Source of the DNA: Aurantiochytrium sp. KH105
Taxonomy: Eukaryota > Sar > Bigyra > Thraustochytrida > Thraustochytriidae
Reading direction: 5' to 3'
Assembly: GCA_003116975.1 (NCBI GenBank)
Contig: BGKB01000012.1
Span: 248,001-312,000, forward strand
DNA length: 64,000 nucleotides
The position numbers and the translations under genes are program-made. Shown piece after piece: positions 13,201 through 23,605 of the stretch. Under the pieces are notes generated by a model that did no database searches, was not told the DNA's origin, and saw only the letters and a list, made by a program, of their open reading frames with translations. Position 1 is the first letter of the stretch, and each line of letters opens with the position of its first letter.

Positions 13201-15376
13201 ACCCCCTGCAACCGAGTAGCTCCGGCCCGCATGCGCAGCGACTGTGGGGGTCAGGCCAGGCCGTCCCTCCGCGCTTCCTTTGTTCCTCCTCTTTGTTCCC
13301 CTCGCACGCCGCTTCCTCTTCCCTGCCTGCCTGCCTGCCTCGACTGGCCAGGGCTCGCTGCCGTCCCTCCATCTTCTCCGCGGACTGCTCTGCTCTGCTC
13401 TGCTCTGGCTGCTTGCCTGGCCAGGATTGATTGCTTCTCATCCATCCATCCCCTGTCTCCCCCCGGCCGGAAATCCTCGGTTCCCTGTCGTCCGTCTGTC
13501 TGCGCTGGCCGCCGCGACCGGTGGCGGAGCGCGGGCGACCGGGCGAGTGAGGGAGGGAGGGAGCGGCGACAGGGACGGTTCGAGCGGTTCGAACTTCGAT
13601 CCGGCCGCGCAGCGGCGAGCGAGTGAGTGAGCGGTGCGGCCGTGGTGCGATGCGCTGCGCGGTGCGAGAGAAGGAGAGAGAGGAGCTGAAGATCGCGGCG
13701 GTCGCATACGGCGCAAGACACAGCAACCCTGCAGAGATATCTAGGCCAAGCGCGCACTGTGCTGCAGCGCACGCACTGCCTGCCAGCTGCACTGCCGCCG
13801 CAGAGCCGGGTGTCTGCGTGGGTGGGTGCAGCAGCCCGCCACGAGACGCGACGCGACGCGAGAAAGCGGAGCAGAGCAGATCCAAGGAGAGCACGGCAGC
13901 GAAGAGCGGAGCGAGCCTGGCTTCAACTCCAGTCGAATCGGCGCACCGCTTCCAATCCGCACGTCGGGTCCAATCTTGCAGGGCGACGCATCGCGCGCGA
14001 CGCAGGCCATGCGTCTCCACTAGTACCGCGAAAGAGGGACTTTACAGGGGACCAAGGGCACCAGTCCCAGGTCCTGAGACGACGCCTCGTGTCCCATGGG
14101 GGACGCAGGCCGCGCGTCCCGTGCGTCAAGAACCGAGGATCATCAGAATGAAGAGCCTCATGGGGGAATGCGAACAACTTGGAGGACGGGCGCGGGGATG
14201 AGGAGCACACGGTGACGAGGATCACGTTAGTGAGCAAAAGACGGAAAAGGAGACGCGGCGGCCGGCCAGAAGCTCGGGCTTCGGCTTTGGCTTCGGCTGG
14301 CGAAAAGGGGCCGACTCGCGAACCGGGCGCGGCGATGATGCGAACAGAATGCGCACGGCGGCTTTTGAGCAGCTCTGCGACCTGGCTCGCGGCAGCAGCT
14401 TTTCGTGGCTCCTGCCAGTGGAGATCCAGACTCGGCTCGTCTTGGTTTGGCTCGGCTGCGTTGAGGAAAGCTAAAGTCGAGCGAGCAGCGGAATTTGGAC
14501 TCGAGCGCCGCGTCACCGATTCTTGCTCGCCTCGTGCCGCTGCGTGTTCTCTCTGCCTGGCATGCAAAAGGCATGCAAACGATCGCTGCTCTTTTTTGCA
14601 CTCGCGCGCCGCGCTGCCGAGGTGACCTGGCGAGCGGTGGACCGGCCTGTCGAAAAGCGGTTCACGCCGTGTCGCGGAAGCAAGTCGCGTGTTGTCGCGT
14701 GCACAATCGATCGCTCGCACGCACGTGGGCCGCCCCCGGCGACGCGGCAGCGCGGACGGCGACGCGACTCCGCGCGTTTGGGACCTCGCGTCGAGACGTA
14801 TGTATGCGTCGCCCCGCAGCCCGCCACACCGTGCAGCGCGCGCAACGCGAATTGCCACAATCCCGGACACGCATTATCGAGGGCCGGGGCCTCGATCGCT
14901 CAGGATGGAGGGAGTGGTGGACGGACGGTGTGTGCAACATCGCACGGCCGCGTTCCCGTTCCGGACCCCTATCTTCGCCGACCTGTCGGGGCCAAATGTG
15001 GCAAGCTGGCTGCAGCCTGCCACATTCAAGTTGGCGGTCAACGTTGGCGGCCGGTGGCTTGCCCGTCCCTGAAGATGGTATCAAGGAGAAAACGAGGTTT
15101 TTGCCAATCCGGTAGCAGGAGGAAATTGGGACGTCCAATACCGTTCCTATATTGTGCTAACTACCGCCGCGCCCCTGTTCCCCAATGTACCGCGGGTCCT
15201 GGTGCAGCAGGTAGTAAGGACCTCCGATGAGGCAAGCAAAAGCTGCCTTGCTTGGTTGCCATGCCAACTGGCTTGCTTGGCGGTTTACCTTGCAAGTCAA
15301 ATCTCTATTGCTATCGAGAACATCAACGTCTTTTGCCCTGCATGCATGTGTGGCAGGAGCGTGTGCGCGTGCAGCA

Positions 15377-15478
15377 TGGCATTCAAGTGCAGCAAGGCAG
15401 CCAGAGATGCACGTCCAGCAAGACATGCCTGTAAAACAAGGTATTCATGTGCAGCAACGCATTCATGTGCAGCTCTGG
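15377..15478. repeat. Short minisatellite
   Basis: Imperfect units of about 18-36 bases ending in GTGCAGC or GTCCAGC, e.g. ATTCAAGTGCAGC and twice ATTCATGTGCAGC. Non-coding by appearance. Confidence 0.6.
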
Positions 15479-16369
15479 TTTAATCGCTCACCTCACGTCC
15501 TCGCGTGAGGCAAACTTGTGTGGACAGGGTGCATACGTTCATTTACGAACTGAATCTTGCACCCAGAGTCAATGCTAGAAGCCTCTTTTCTGATGTCGTC
15601 TTGCATACATGCCAAAACCTCGGGTGAGCTAGTTCGATTTACCTCTGCTTCCTTTGACACCTTTGAGCCCATGCGCTATATGCGCACCAACACAACAAAA
15701 GCGAAGCGATAATCTTCGGGGCCGCGCAACTGCTGCAGTCTGTGGTCATCGTCAAACTGCGCATTCTCGGACATCTGTGGTTCGAATAACGCGGGGCGCG
15801 GTCGCACTCCAAGCAAGCTGCGGTGCTCAAAGCAAACGAGAATAAGCGTTTCTCCCGTGGGCACTGGACGACCGACGCGCATCCCGTCCGAGGGTATGTT
15901 CCGACATCCGTCACTCCTGTGTGCTGCAAGTTGCAAGTTGCTCATATCCTCCACTCCATTCCGGTCCATCATCCAAAGAGGGCGCCTTCCTCTTCCTATT
16001 CTCAATGCCATTCATCATGGGGGGCTGGCATCTCATTTCAAGTTGAGTTCTCGATCACGGCTTAGAAATGGTTTGGAAGTGAACACTATCGGGGCACCGA
16101 GTCTAGCACGACAGCAGATTCTCTACTCCAGGCCAGGGACGTGTACGATTTTCTTAGGAAACAGCATCACGACTGCTGCTGTTTTCTATTGTCCGCGACT
16201 ACGTTATCCGAAAATTCTTTGGGACAAAGTATTTACGCACAACAACTTCACGTATTGAAAAGAGGGCGCGGATGTTAAAAGAGAGCGTGAATGTTCTGGA
16301 AGCTGGCTCATCTGAATACAACGATGCAAGCGCACGTCGATGCTGGGAGACTCTGGGAGATGAACGCAA

Positions 16370-16790
16370 GTGCGTCAAAACTTTCAAGAGCTTTGCGCTT
16401 GAACAAGGGAGCGTTTGTTCACCCAAGTGCTGCTGGTTAGAGTCTTGTCGCTCAGTCTTGTCAAGAATGTGCCAACTTTGGAGAGCTCTGCTCTTTTTCC
16501 AAGGAGGATTTCCTTTGTTGCCGGTAGTGGAAATCTTCGAGCATGCGCCCCACATTTCTACACTTGGGCGAGAAAGTTTGACCCTGGTGCTGCTGATCGG
16601 GAAAATCTCGTCGCCCTTCCTCAGGAGTGTGCCAACACTGTGCAAAGCGCTACATTTTGGCGAGAGATAGTTTCACCCTGGTGCTGCAACTCGACATCTC
16701 GTCGCTCGGCTTCGTCAAGATTGAGTGTGTCACCTTTGAGAAGCTTCGCGCTTTGACAAGGGATGTTGCTGAGAATCTTCTCGTTGCTCA
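16370..16790. repeat. Decayed tandem repeat with about 92-base steps
   Basis: Variants of GTTTCACCCTGGTGCTGC occur at 16412, 16576 and 16670. Each is followed by TCTCGTCGC-like sequence and then GTGTGCCAAC- or AGCTTTGCGCTT-like sequence. Spacings are about 164 and 94 bases, so one intermediate copy has eroded or been lost. Confidence 0.65.
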
Positions 16791-17144
16791 ATCCTGTCAA
16801 TCGTAGCACTTGGTCAAAAGCAGGCGTGCATGTCCTCGTCCATGTGCTTGCTTGATTTGGAAAAGTTCTCTCTCTGGCAGCATTTTGTCACAAGGGCGAT
16901 TGTCAATCAAGCACAGCAATAGTCTTTTTTGTTTGCAAACGCGCGATGTGCGCAACGAAAAGATAAGTTAAGGGAAAATGAAGAGGGCGAAAAGGATTGT
17001 AAATAAAGGACAGCACAACGGGATTAGCAAGCTGCAGCCCATTTGAACAGAGGATTGGATGCTCGTGGAAACGAAAAGGAATCACACGTATCTACGCTCG
17101 TACAAAGAAGAACGGCAACAGCATGAACGTCACGCAGCAGCTTC

Positions 17145-18242
17145 TTAAAGGCCACGCATGAGGATGAACTCATGAACGGCACCGCCGAGAGGCGCGCCAA
17201 TGAGAGGACCAATGGTATACACCCAAAAACCATTCTGAGGGCCAGGGAAGGCAATATCGCCCCAGCCGGCGCAGGCCGCGACAAGACGGGGGCCAAGATC
17301 ACGAGCCGGGTTGTAGCCAGCCTGGTTGATGGCACCAAAGATGGCAACGTTGAGGATGATGACCATGGACACACCAAAGGCAGCGGCAGCGGGGCCAAGA
17401 CGGAGCTGGTTGCGGGGGTCGTTGAGCGCGAGGACGGAGAACATAAGCACGGCCGTACCGAGGATCTCGCAGCCGAGCGATCCGGCCATGGTCACGTGCG
17501 TGTAGCCCCAGCCAAGACCGTCAGTGTTGCGGTAGCCCGGGTTGGGGTAGTACATGCCAAAGATGGAGGCAGACCAGTCACTGTTCTCCTCGCCGCGGAT
17601 GATGCCGTTGGTGTACTCGAAAGTCTCGATGCTGGTGCCCATAAGCAGGTAGACCATGGCGGCGCCGGCAAAGCAGCCGAGGAGCTGGGCGAACCAGTAG
17701 GGAAGCAGCTTCCATGCGGGGAAGTCCTCAGGCTTGAGCAGCATGAGGGAGAGACTGACGGAAGGGTTGATGTGCGCGCCGGAGATGGAGCCGGTGGTCC
17801 AGATGGCGAGGAGCACGGCAAAGCCCCAAATGACGGAGACCTGGAAGAGGCCCGACTGCGCGGCGAAGAGGGTGGCGGTGGCGTTGATGCCGCAGCCGTA
17901 GAGAATGAGGAGAAAGCATCCGATGAACTCGGCGACAAGCTCGCGCGTAAACGAGGGCGTGCGCATTTCATCGGGGGTGTCCGTGGGGTCGCAGCGCAGC
18001 TTCTGGATGAAGCCGACGTACTGGCCCTGGAGGCCGGTGTGCGGGTTTTCCATGCCGTTCATCTCTGCGCTGGTCTCGGAGCGGTTCTCATGCTTGGCGT
18101 ACTCCATCTGCATGCTGATGGGGTCTGCGGGCGATCCCGGCGTTCCCGGCGCGGTGGCATTGGCGCGGGCCACCGTGGGGGCGTTCACGCGGTGGTTCTC
18201 CTGCTGCGTCCGTGCATCCTGGCCTTCGTCAGCGCCGATCAT
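17145..18242 (-). CDS. Aquaglyceroporin (MIP family), paralogue 3 with NPS first box
   Basis: A 365-residue six-helix channel. The second pore box is a normal NPARD (311-315), but the first is NPS (159-161, in SGAHINPSVSL) where the other two copies have NPA. The N-terminal tail is about 25 residues longer than in paralogues 1 and 2 and rich in Ala, Pro and Asn. PDEMRTPSFTREL before the first helix and HEFILMRGL at the end are shared. The frame stays open far upstream, but the ATG at 18240-18242 is chosen because MIGADEGQ matches the start of paralogue 2, and the upstream translation is Arg-rich simple sequence. Ala or Ser at the third box position occurs naturally in MIP proteins, so the channel is probably functional, with a slightly altered pore. 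Confidence 0.94.
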   Translation of the reverse strand: MIGADEGQDARTQQENHRVNAPTVARANATAPGTPGSPADPISMQMEYAKHENRSETSAEMNGMENPHTGLQGQYVGFIQKLRCDPTDTPDEMRTPSFTRELVAEFIGCFLLILYGCGINATATLFAAQSGLFQVSVIWGFAVLLAIWTTGSISGAHINPSVSLSLMLLKPEDFPAWKLLPYWFAQLLGCFAGAAMVYLLMGTSIETFEYTNGIIRGEENSDWSASIFGMYYPNPGYRNTDGLGWGYTHVTMAGSLGCEILGTAVLMFSVLALNDPRNQLRLGPAAAAFGVSMVIILNVAIFGAINQAGYNPARDLGPRLVAACAGWGDIAFPGPQNGFWVYTIGPLIGAPLGGAVHEFILMRGL

Positions 18243-18631
18243 CGTGCCTGCTCTTCTCTTCTCTTCTGCTCCGCTCGCGCGTTCGTTCAGCCGATGCGAC
18301 TCTCTCTCGCTCAATTCGGCTCTGCGGCTTGCTTGCGCTGCGTTCGAGGTTTGCCGCCGCTGCCCGGTCGCGCCGCGGCGCAGCCAGCTCCTGCGCGGCC
18401 GCAGCGCAGCACAGCAAGGCTTCAGCCGCCCTGGGATTCCTCCCTCCTTCCTCCCTCGCCCTCCTTGCGTCTGTCTGTCGCGCGCACTGGTCGGTCGCTG
18501 TGAGTTCCTCCCACGCGCGGCGGTCGCGCTGAGCCCGGCTCCAGGAAGCCCCGCCCGGCGCCAGGGAACGCGCGGCGGCGACGCGACGCGGCGCGCAGAG
18601 CGGAGCGGAGCGGAGAGAGCAGAGCAGAGCA

Positions 18632-18664
18632 GCGGCGACGCGACGCGACGCGACGCGACGCGAG
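18632..18664. repeat. (GCGAC)n pentanucleotide tract
   Basis: About six GCGAC units in the upstream flank of aquaporin 3. Confidence 0.85.
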
Positions 18665-19496
18665 CCGCGACGGACGCGCGAGGATGAGGCTGCGGCTGCG
18701 GCTGGCGAGCGGGCGGGAGGCAGGGAGGCAGGGAGGCGGGAGGCGAGCGCGCGCCGGCAGCGTGAGGGCGGCGAAGCGCGGGATCAGGAAACGGAGCGGA
18801 AGCGGAGGAAGCCGAGGCTTTCGCCAGCAGCCAGGCTCCGGCGGGTGGATGGAGGACTTGCTTGGAGTGAAGGAATGACGAATGACATGAATGCACGGGG
18901 CGGGAATGAGAGGGTGTGCATGCGCGGAGGCGTGGCGTGATCCGGGGCTGCCCGCTTGCGCGAGCTCGTTTCGGGCTCGTCACTTGCGCGATGGACGGGC
19001 CGATCCAGTCGTTGGCCGCCTCGGTGATGAATGAAATTCCTGCGCGCGCGAGCGAGCGAGCGATCGTCCTGGGTGCGTGCGCGCGGCCGCTGCGCGACGA
19101 CCCGAGACTGCGAGACGTGCACGCATGCATACGCGTACGTAGTGTATACGTGCGCGCAGCTCTCTCTCGCAAACCGGCCGGCCGACGGGACGCCGCGGCC
19201 AGCCGGCCCGCCAGCCAGCCAGGCGTGCGCGTCTGTCCTTGGCTGCTCGGCCGCCGCAGCAGCCAGCTGTGCGCGAATGGCAGCTCTGCGCGTATGCGCC
19301 CGCGCACCAACTCGACTGACTTGAAGCACGACAGAGCGCCAGCGCCTGCTTGTGCGCCTGCCTGCCTGTCCAGTGAGGCTATCTGGCGGGTGAACCCGTG
19401 CCGGTCTTTCTTAATCCCCTGCTCTTCTTCCTTGCTTTTCCTTCTTTCATTCTTGGCGTCCTGGGTTTCTCGCTTTCTCGTTCTTGGCGTCCTGAC

Positions 19497-19558
19497 CAGC
19501 CAGCCAGCCAGCCAGCCAACTTGCTTTCTTGCTTGCTTGCTTGCTTGCTTGCTTGCTC
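19497..19558. repeat. (CAGC)n followed by (CTTG)n
   Basis: Two adjoining tetranucleotide tracts, about five CAGC and about eight CTTG units, joined by AACTTGCTTT. Confidence 0.88.
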
Positions 19559-19856
19559 GCGGATCCGTCGTACGCGCATCGCGCTGCTGCTGGCTGCTGC
19601 GGCGGCTTCGTTTGGCGCGATCCGCGGAGGATGAACGGAGTTACGCGCCCCTTCACGCGTGCATTTACAGTTTTTTCTAGCAGACGATCGCGATGTTGCA
19701 TTCTCTCCTTCGTCCATTCATTCATTCCCGGCGCAGCGTCCACGTCTACTCTACAGTGTGTTGTTGGCGCCGGCAGCAGCACTGCAGTGCGGGCTGCGTG
19801 CGTCGGAGGCGCCGCGAGTGGCGTCGGAGGGCGGATGGAGAGAGAGAAAGAAACCT

Positions 19857-19859
19857 GAG

Positions 19860-19894
<35 letters not shown>

Positions 19895-19895
19895 A
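19857..19895. repeat. (GAAA)n microsatellite
   Basis: About nine units of GAAA, the complement-phase equivalent of the TTTC tracts elsewhere in the block. Confidence 0.9.
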
Positions 19896-20028
19896 GGACG
19901 CTCGTGACGGGAGGCAGAGCGCGGGGCTGACGCGCCGTATCGGGAAGCAGAAACAGGAAGCGGACGCAAGGCGAGGCGACGCGAGGCGAGGCCAAGGCGC
20001 CGCACGCCCTCCCGAGCAGAAGAGGCAA

Positions 20029-20074
20029 GTCGAGTCGGGTCGAGTCGAGTCGAGTCGAGTTGAGTTGAGTTGAA
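20029..20074. repeat. (GAGTC)n pentanucleotide tract
   Basis: About nine units drifting from GAGTC to GAGTT towards the right. Confidence 0.9.
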
Positions 20075-20526
20075 TTCGAGGGGAATGATCGAGGGAGAAG
20101 CGGCCGGACAGGAGCCGAGGCGCGGTCGCGAAGAGGCAGGGACGGGCGAGCTCGAAGTGGCTTTCGCGGCTTTCGCAGGGGCGGGAGGCGCAGCGGCAAG
20201 GCAGCGATGCGCAGGAAGCGGCCCTTGCGTGCGAGGAGGAAAAGAGGAAGAACGGGAGCAGCAGCGAATGAATGAATACACGGACGGTCAGGACTCGACT
20301 CGACTCGTCCGCGCGGGCAGTCGCAGCCGCAGCTTTAGCCAGCTGTAGCGGCACGGGCAAGGATGCAGTGTTGCGGAGAGACGCAGCTGGCTGCTGGCTG
20401 CAGCCGCAGCCGTTCCTGCCTGGGCTCTGCTGCGAGCAATGCGTGCGCGCGGCTGCGACAGGTTGTCGGTGATTTTGAAGGCCGGATGTTGGACCTGCCG
20501 CAGCCGACGAGATTCAGCCGCACGAA

Positions 20527-20561
20527 ACGAATCGAATCGAATCGAATCGAATCGAATCGAG
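20527..20561. repeat. (CGAAT)n pentanucleotide tract
   Basis: About six CGAAT units. Confidence 0.9.
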
Positions 20562-20894
20562 GAACCGCCGCAGCGGCCGCAAAACCTTGCAGTGCGTGCA
20601 GCTGCAGCTGCAGAGGGCGCGGCACGTGGAGACGCGTGCGTCTGCGTGCGTTGCATCGCGCTGCGCTGGTGCCGTTGTCGCTGGTGCGCGCGGCTGCGGA
20701 GCGGTGCAGCGGCCTTCGCATGAAGCGGGCCGCCGGACCGCGAACGCCAGAGCGTGAGAGTAGTGGGGACAGAGCGGCAGAGACAGACCCCGCAGCCGCG
20801 TATGTCACTTGCGTCCCCACGTATGCCACCGCCGTTAGGTCCAAGGGCAGGGCAGAGAGCAGAGCAGAGCGCCGTCTCTGAGCACTGCCAGCAA

Positions 20895-20929
20895 CGATCG
20901 ATCGATCGAACGAACGAACGAACGAACGA

Positions 20930-20958
<29 letters not shown>
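20895..20958. repeat. (CGAT)n then (CGAA)n tetranucleotide tract
   Basis: Three or so CGAT units pass into about twelve CGAA units, showing a motif switch within one array. Confidence 0.92.
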
Positions 20959-20960
<2 letters not shown>

Positions 20961-21084
20961 AATGGACGAAGCGAACGGAGCGAGCCGCAGCCGCGGCCGA
21001 CGGTGGAGCGAATGAGCGAAAGTACGAGCGGATGCGTGGACGCAGAGGAGTTAGTTTGGAAGGAAGGGAGAGCGAAGCCAAGCT

Positions 21085-21085
<1 letters not shown>

Positions 21086-21178
<93 letters not shown>
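21086..21178. repeat. (TTTC)n microsatellite
   Basis: About 23 near-perfect TTTC units, same strand and motif as the tract at 3672-3790. Confidence 0.97.
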
Positions 21179-21179
<1 letters not shown>

Positions 21180-21324
21180 GGCTCGCGCTGCAGCTGAGAC
21201 GAAGACGAGCCAGCCGAGCCGCCTGCACTGCGCTGCATTGCACTGCACTGCACTACGCGGCGCGGCGTCAAGAAAGCGCTCGTGACGGAGCAGGAGACGC
21301 GCGCGCAATGCGGTGGCGTCGGAG

Positions 21325-21375
21325 CATTCATTCATTCATTCATTCATTCATTCATTCATTCATTCATTCATTCAT
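21325..21375. repeat. (CATT)n microsatellite
   Basis: About twelve CATT units, same motif as at 11634-11660. Confidence 0.95.
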
Positions 21376-22910
21376 TTACTCTTGCAGTAAGCCTAAAGCC
21401 CGGCTCGTGGATGCCGGGCAAGCTTGGTCCACCCTCCCTCACCCGCTTCCGGCAGCCGCAGCCGCAGCTGCAGCTGGCAGGCAGGTGAAATGCGGGCGTC
21501 CTCGGCGCGAAAGCACGGAGTGGCGGGACGCCGGGGGTATTCTATCGGCAGCCGCAGCCTGCCCGGCCCGGCCGCGCGAGCCGTAGCCGCAGCCGCTGCC
21601 GTCTGTCTGTGTGCTGCTGCTGCAGCTGCTGCGTGCGTGCGTGCGTATGCCAGCAGATGTACGTGTGTGGTGCGATGCGGGCGCGCTCTTCCTTTTTTCC
21701 TTTCTTTTCATTTCTTTCCTTTTGCTTGCAAAGTTCTTCTTATCTTGACCAAACACTCACGCGATGGTGACCCACGACCGCGAGCTCGTTCTCAGCCGCC
21801 ATCTGCACCGAGGAGGTGGATGAAGAAAGACGGGTGGAAGGAAGGGAGAAGAGGAAGGCCCCGGCTACGTGCTTGCTCCGACGTGCGAGTATACAACCTT
21901 ACGAGAGGGATCGACCATCACCGAATGCCATAGGCGCGTCATCGGCAAGGTGCAGTGCAGCGCCACGCGATGGCGATGGCTCGAACTCGTGCGAGACAAG
22001 CACGCAAACGATCAAACAAAAAGGAGATGCTAAAACATGACGAGACATGTCGAGACAAATCGCACGAGACTGAAAGCGATGGGTGGATCTTGGAGCAGCG
22101 ATGCGAGCAACTACAGCTGCAGGGGGAGCAGCCAAAGGACAGACCGTCTGGTTGGCTGCGCCGACCGGGTCGCCGAGCAGGCAGCTAAGCGGGCTGACCT
22201 GGCCAGTCCGAACCATGCGGACTGATTTGTGATGCATGCTCGGAAGATTAGCAGCCAGTTGCAGCTCGCGCGGCGACGCATGCAGCAGTTTCGCTCGCAA
22301 ACGGGTCCAGAAACCTGGGAAGTGGTGGCGTACGTACAGCTCTGTTCTGGCTGGCAGCCGTAGCCGATTCATCGATCAATCAATCGAATTCATTGACGCC
22401 ACCTCCGCGCATCCAGCACGCAATGCATGATGCGTGGCCCGTTTCGTCGCGGCAGCGGTGCTGCTACGCCAAATAGGCCCCGTCTCAAAGGTTGCGACGC
22501 ATCATGTCGCAGTACATTCGAAGCTCGTGACAGCCTACTTCTCAACCCCGTGGTGGGCATTCCCCCGTTCATCCTCTCGCTGACGCGCCATGTCTCCGCT
22601 GGCCGATGCCGAACCCCTCCACGATCCGGACGACCATTGACGCCATCATCGGGCATGAAAATTGCTCTCTCGGTTTATCTCCCTCTGGTAGCTTCAAATG
22701 TTGCCTTTGATAGCGATCACGTCCACAAAACGCGACCTCTGGCAAATTCTGATGGGCTTTGTCTGGCCGCCCGGCTCAAAAGTTGCGTTCCTTTCCCTTG
22801 CGTCGTAATGTTCTTCTTTGGTTTGAGCATGAAGCAGTCGAACAATTCTGACTTGGGCCTATTTTGGCATCATCATTGCAGAAAAACATGCACAACAGCT
22901 AAAGCTACAT

Positions 22911-23210
22911 TTGCTAGCTCTTGGACATCCACTCGACAAATTCTTGAGAACTACTCAAGGTCGCTTGCTCAATTTGTCCTGTTGCATTTTCAGCCTCTTC
23001 GTTGTGAGAGGCAACGATTGTATTAACTTTATATCGACCCTATCGTTTCTGGCATCACCATCGTACAGAATATTGTTTGGTGGTCCGAAATCTATTTTAT
23101 GGCAGTTTGAGCTGCAGTTGCTGGCTCTTAAACATCCACTCGTCAACGTCGCTCAATTGATTCATTCGTTTGTATTCTTCACCTCTTCGTCATGAGAGGC
23201 AACGATTAAC
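22911..23210. repeat. Decayed tandem repeat pair
   Basis: 22911-23020 and 23118-23210 align end to end, sharing TTGCTNGCTCTT, ACATCCACTCG, CTCTTCGTNNTGAGAGGC and AACGATT. Spacing is about 207 bases at the left edge. It sits in the AT-richer flank beyond the glucosyltransferase 3' end and has no coding potential. Confidence 0.75.
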
Positions 23211-23605
23211 GTAGCGACTCCATCCTTGAAGGTACCGTTGTCGCCGGAAATCTTGCATGGCAGCTCAAGCTGTGCTGTCGACCTCCCGGGCGTTCAATTG
23301 GCACGTAGCCGCTTTTCTTGTCCCAAACAGTCTCGCTGATCACGCTGCGAAAACTCTTCATTCATCATCTTCTGCGGAAACGACAGCCGAAGCGATCTCA
23401 CATCTCAATGAAAAATGCGCAACTCTTCTTTTTGGAGACATTTCTGACGTGCTCTTGATAAATACTACAAAATGATTACTCTGGAGCTTTTACATCTACT
23501 ACAGCGCCGTCTCCAAAAAATTTACACATTCCGAAAATCAATCTCGATCGTGTATTCCTCGTTTCCGTCCGTACGTACGTAAGAACGAACGAGTGGAAGA
23601 AAGGG

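Larger units (their letters stand above)
10061..17144. other. 7-kb gene-poor spacer between aquaporins 2 and 3
   Basis: No supported gene. The left half (to about 15.1 kb) is hyper-GC with simple repeats: TGGCT runs at about 10640-10670, GAGGC at 11085-11106, CATT at 11634-11660, GCGT at 12086-12110 and CTGC at about 13320-13340. It also carries CGTATG motifs at 11965, 13151, 13193 and 14797. The right half (15.1-17.1 kb) is AT-richer and holds a short minisatellite and a decayed tandem repeat. Frames up to about 315 codons exist but are Arg/Ala/Ser-biased and show no domain. Confidence 0.55.
18243..23605. other. Microsatellite-rich spacer upstream of aquaporin 3
   Basis: No supported gene. 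18.2-22.4 kb is hyper-GC and packed with simple repeats. It carries CGTATG motifs at 19291, 20799, 20820 and 21644, and repeated CAGCCGCAGC-type hexamers at about 20320, 20400, 20980, 21450 and 21580. From about 22.6 kb composition drops sharply in GC, a decayed tandem repeat lies at 22.9-23.2 kb, and the sequence leads into the 3' end of the glucosyltransferase gene. Confidence 0.55.

Noticed and set aside
13560-13620. GGTTCGA-like strings suggesting a tRNA T-arm
   Set aside because: No acceptor, D-arm or anticodon stem pairs around them; part of a CGGTTCGA simple repeat.
13923-14870. 315-codon minus-strand frame in the 7-kb spacer
   Set aside because: Arg/Ala/Ser-rich with no predicted fold and overlapped by equally long frames in other phases.
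18243-19310. N-terminal extension of aquaporin 3 by about 355 codons
   Set aside because: The frame is open but the translation is Arg/Ser/Ala simple sequence, and the paralogue 2 start aligns with the internal ATG at 18242.
20895-21375. Dense short direct repeats that might suggest a CRISPR array
   Set aside because: Pure tetranucleotide microsatellites with no spacers, in a eukaryotic genome.
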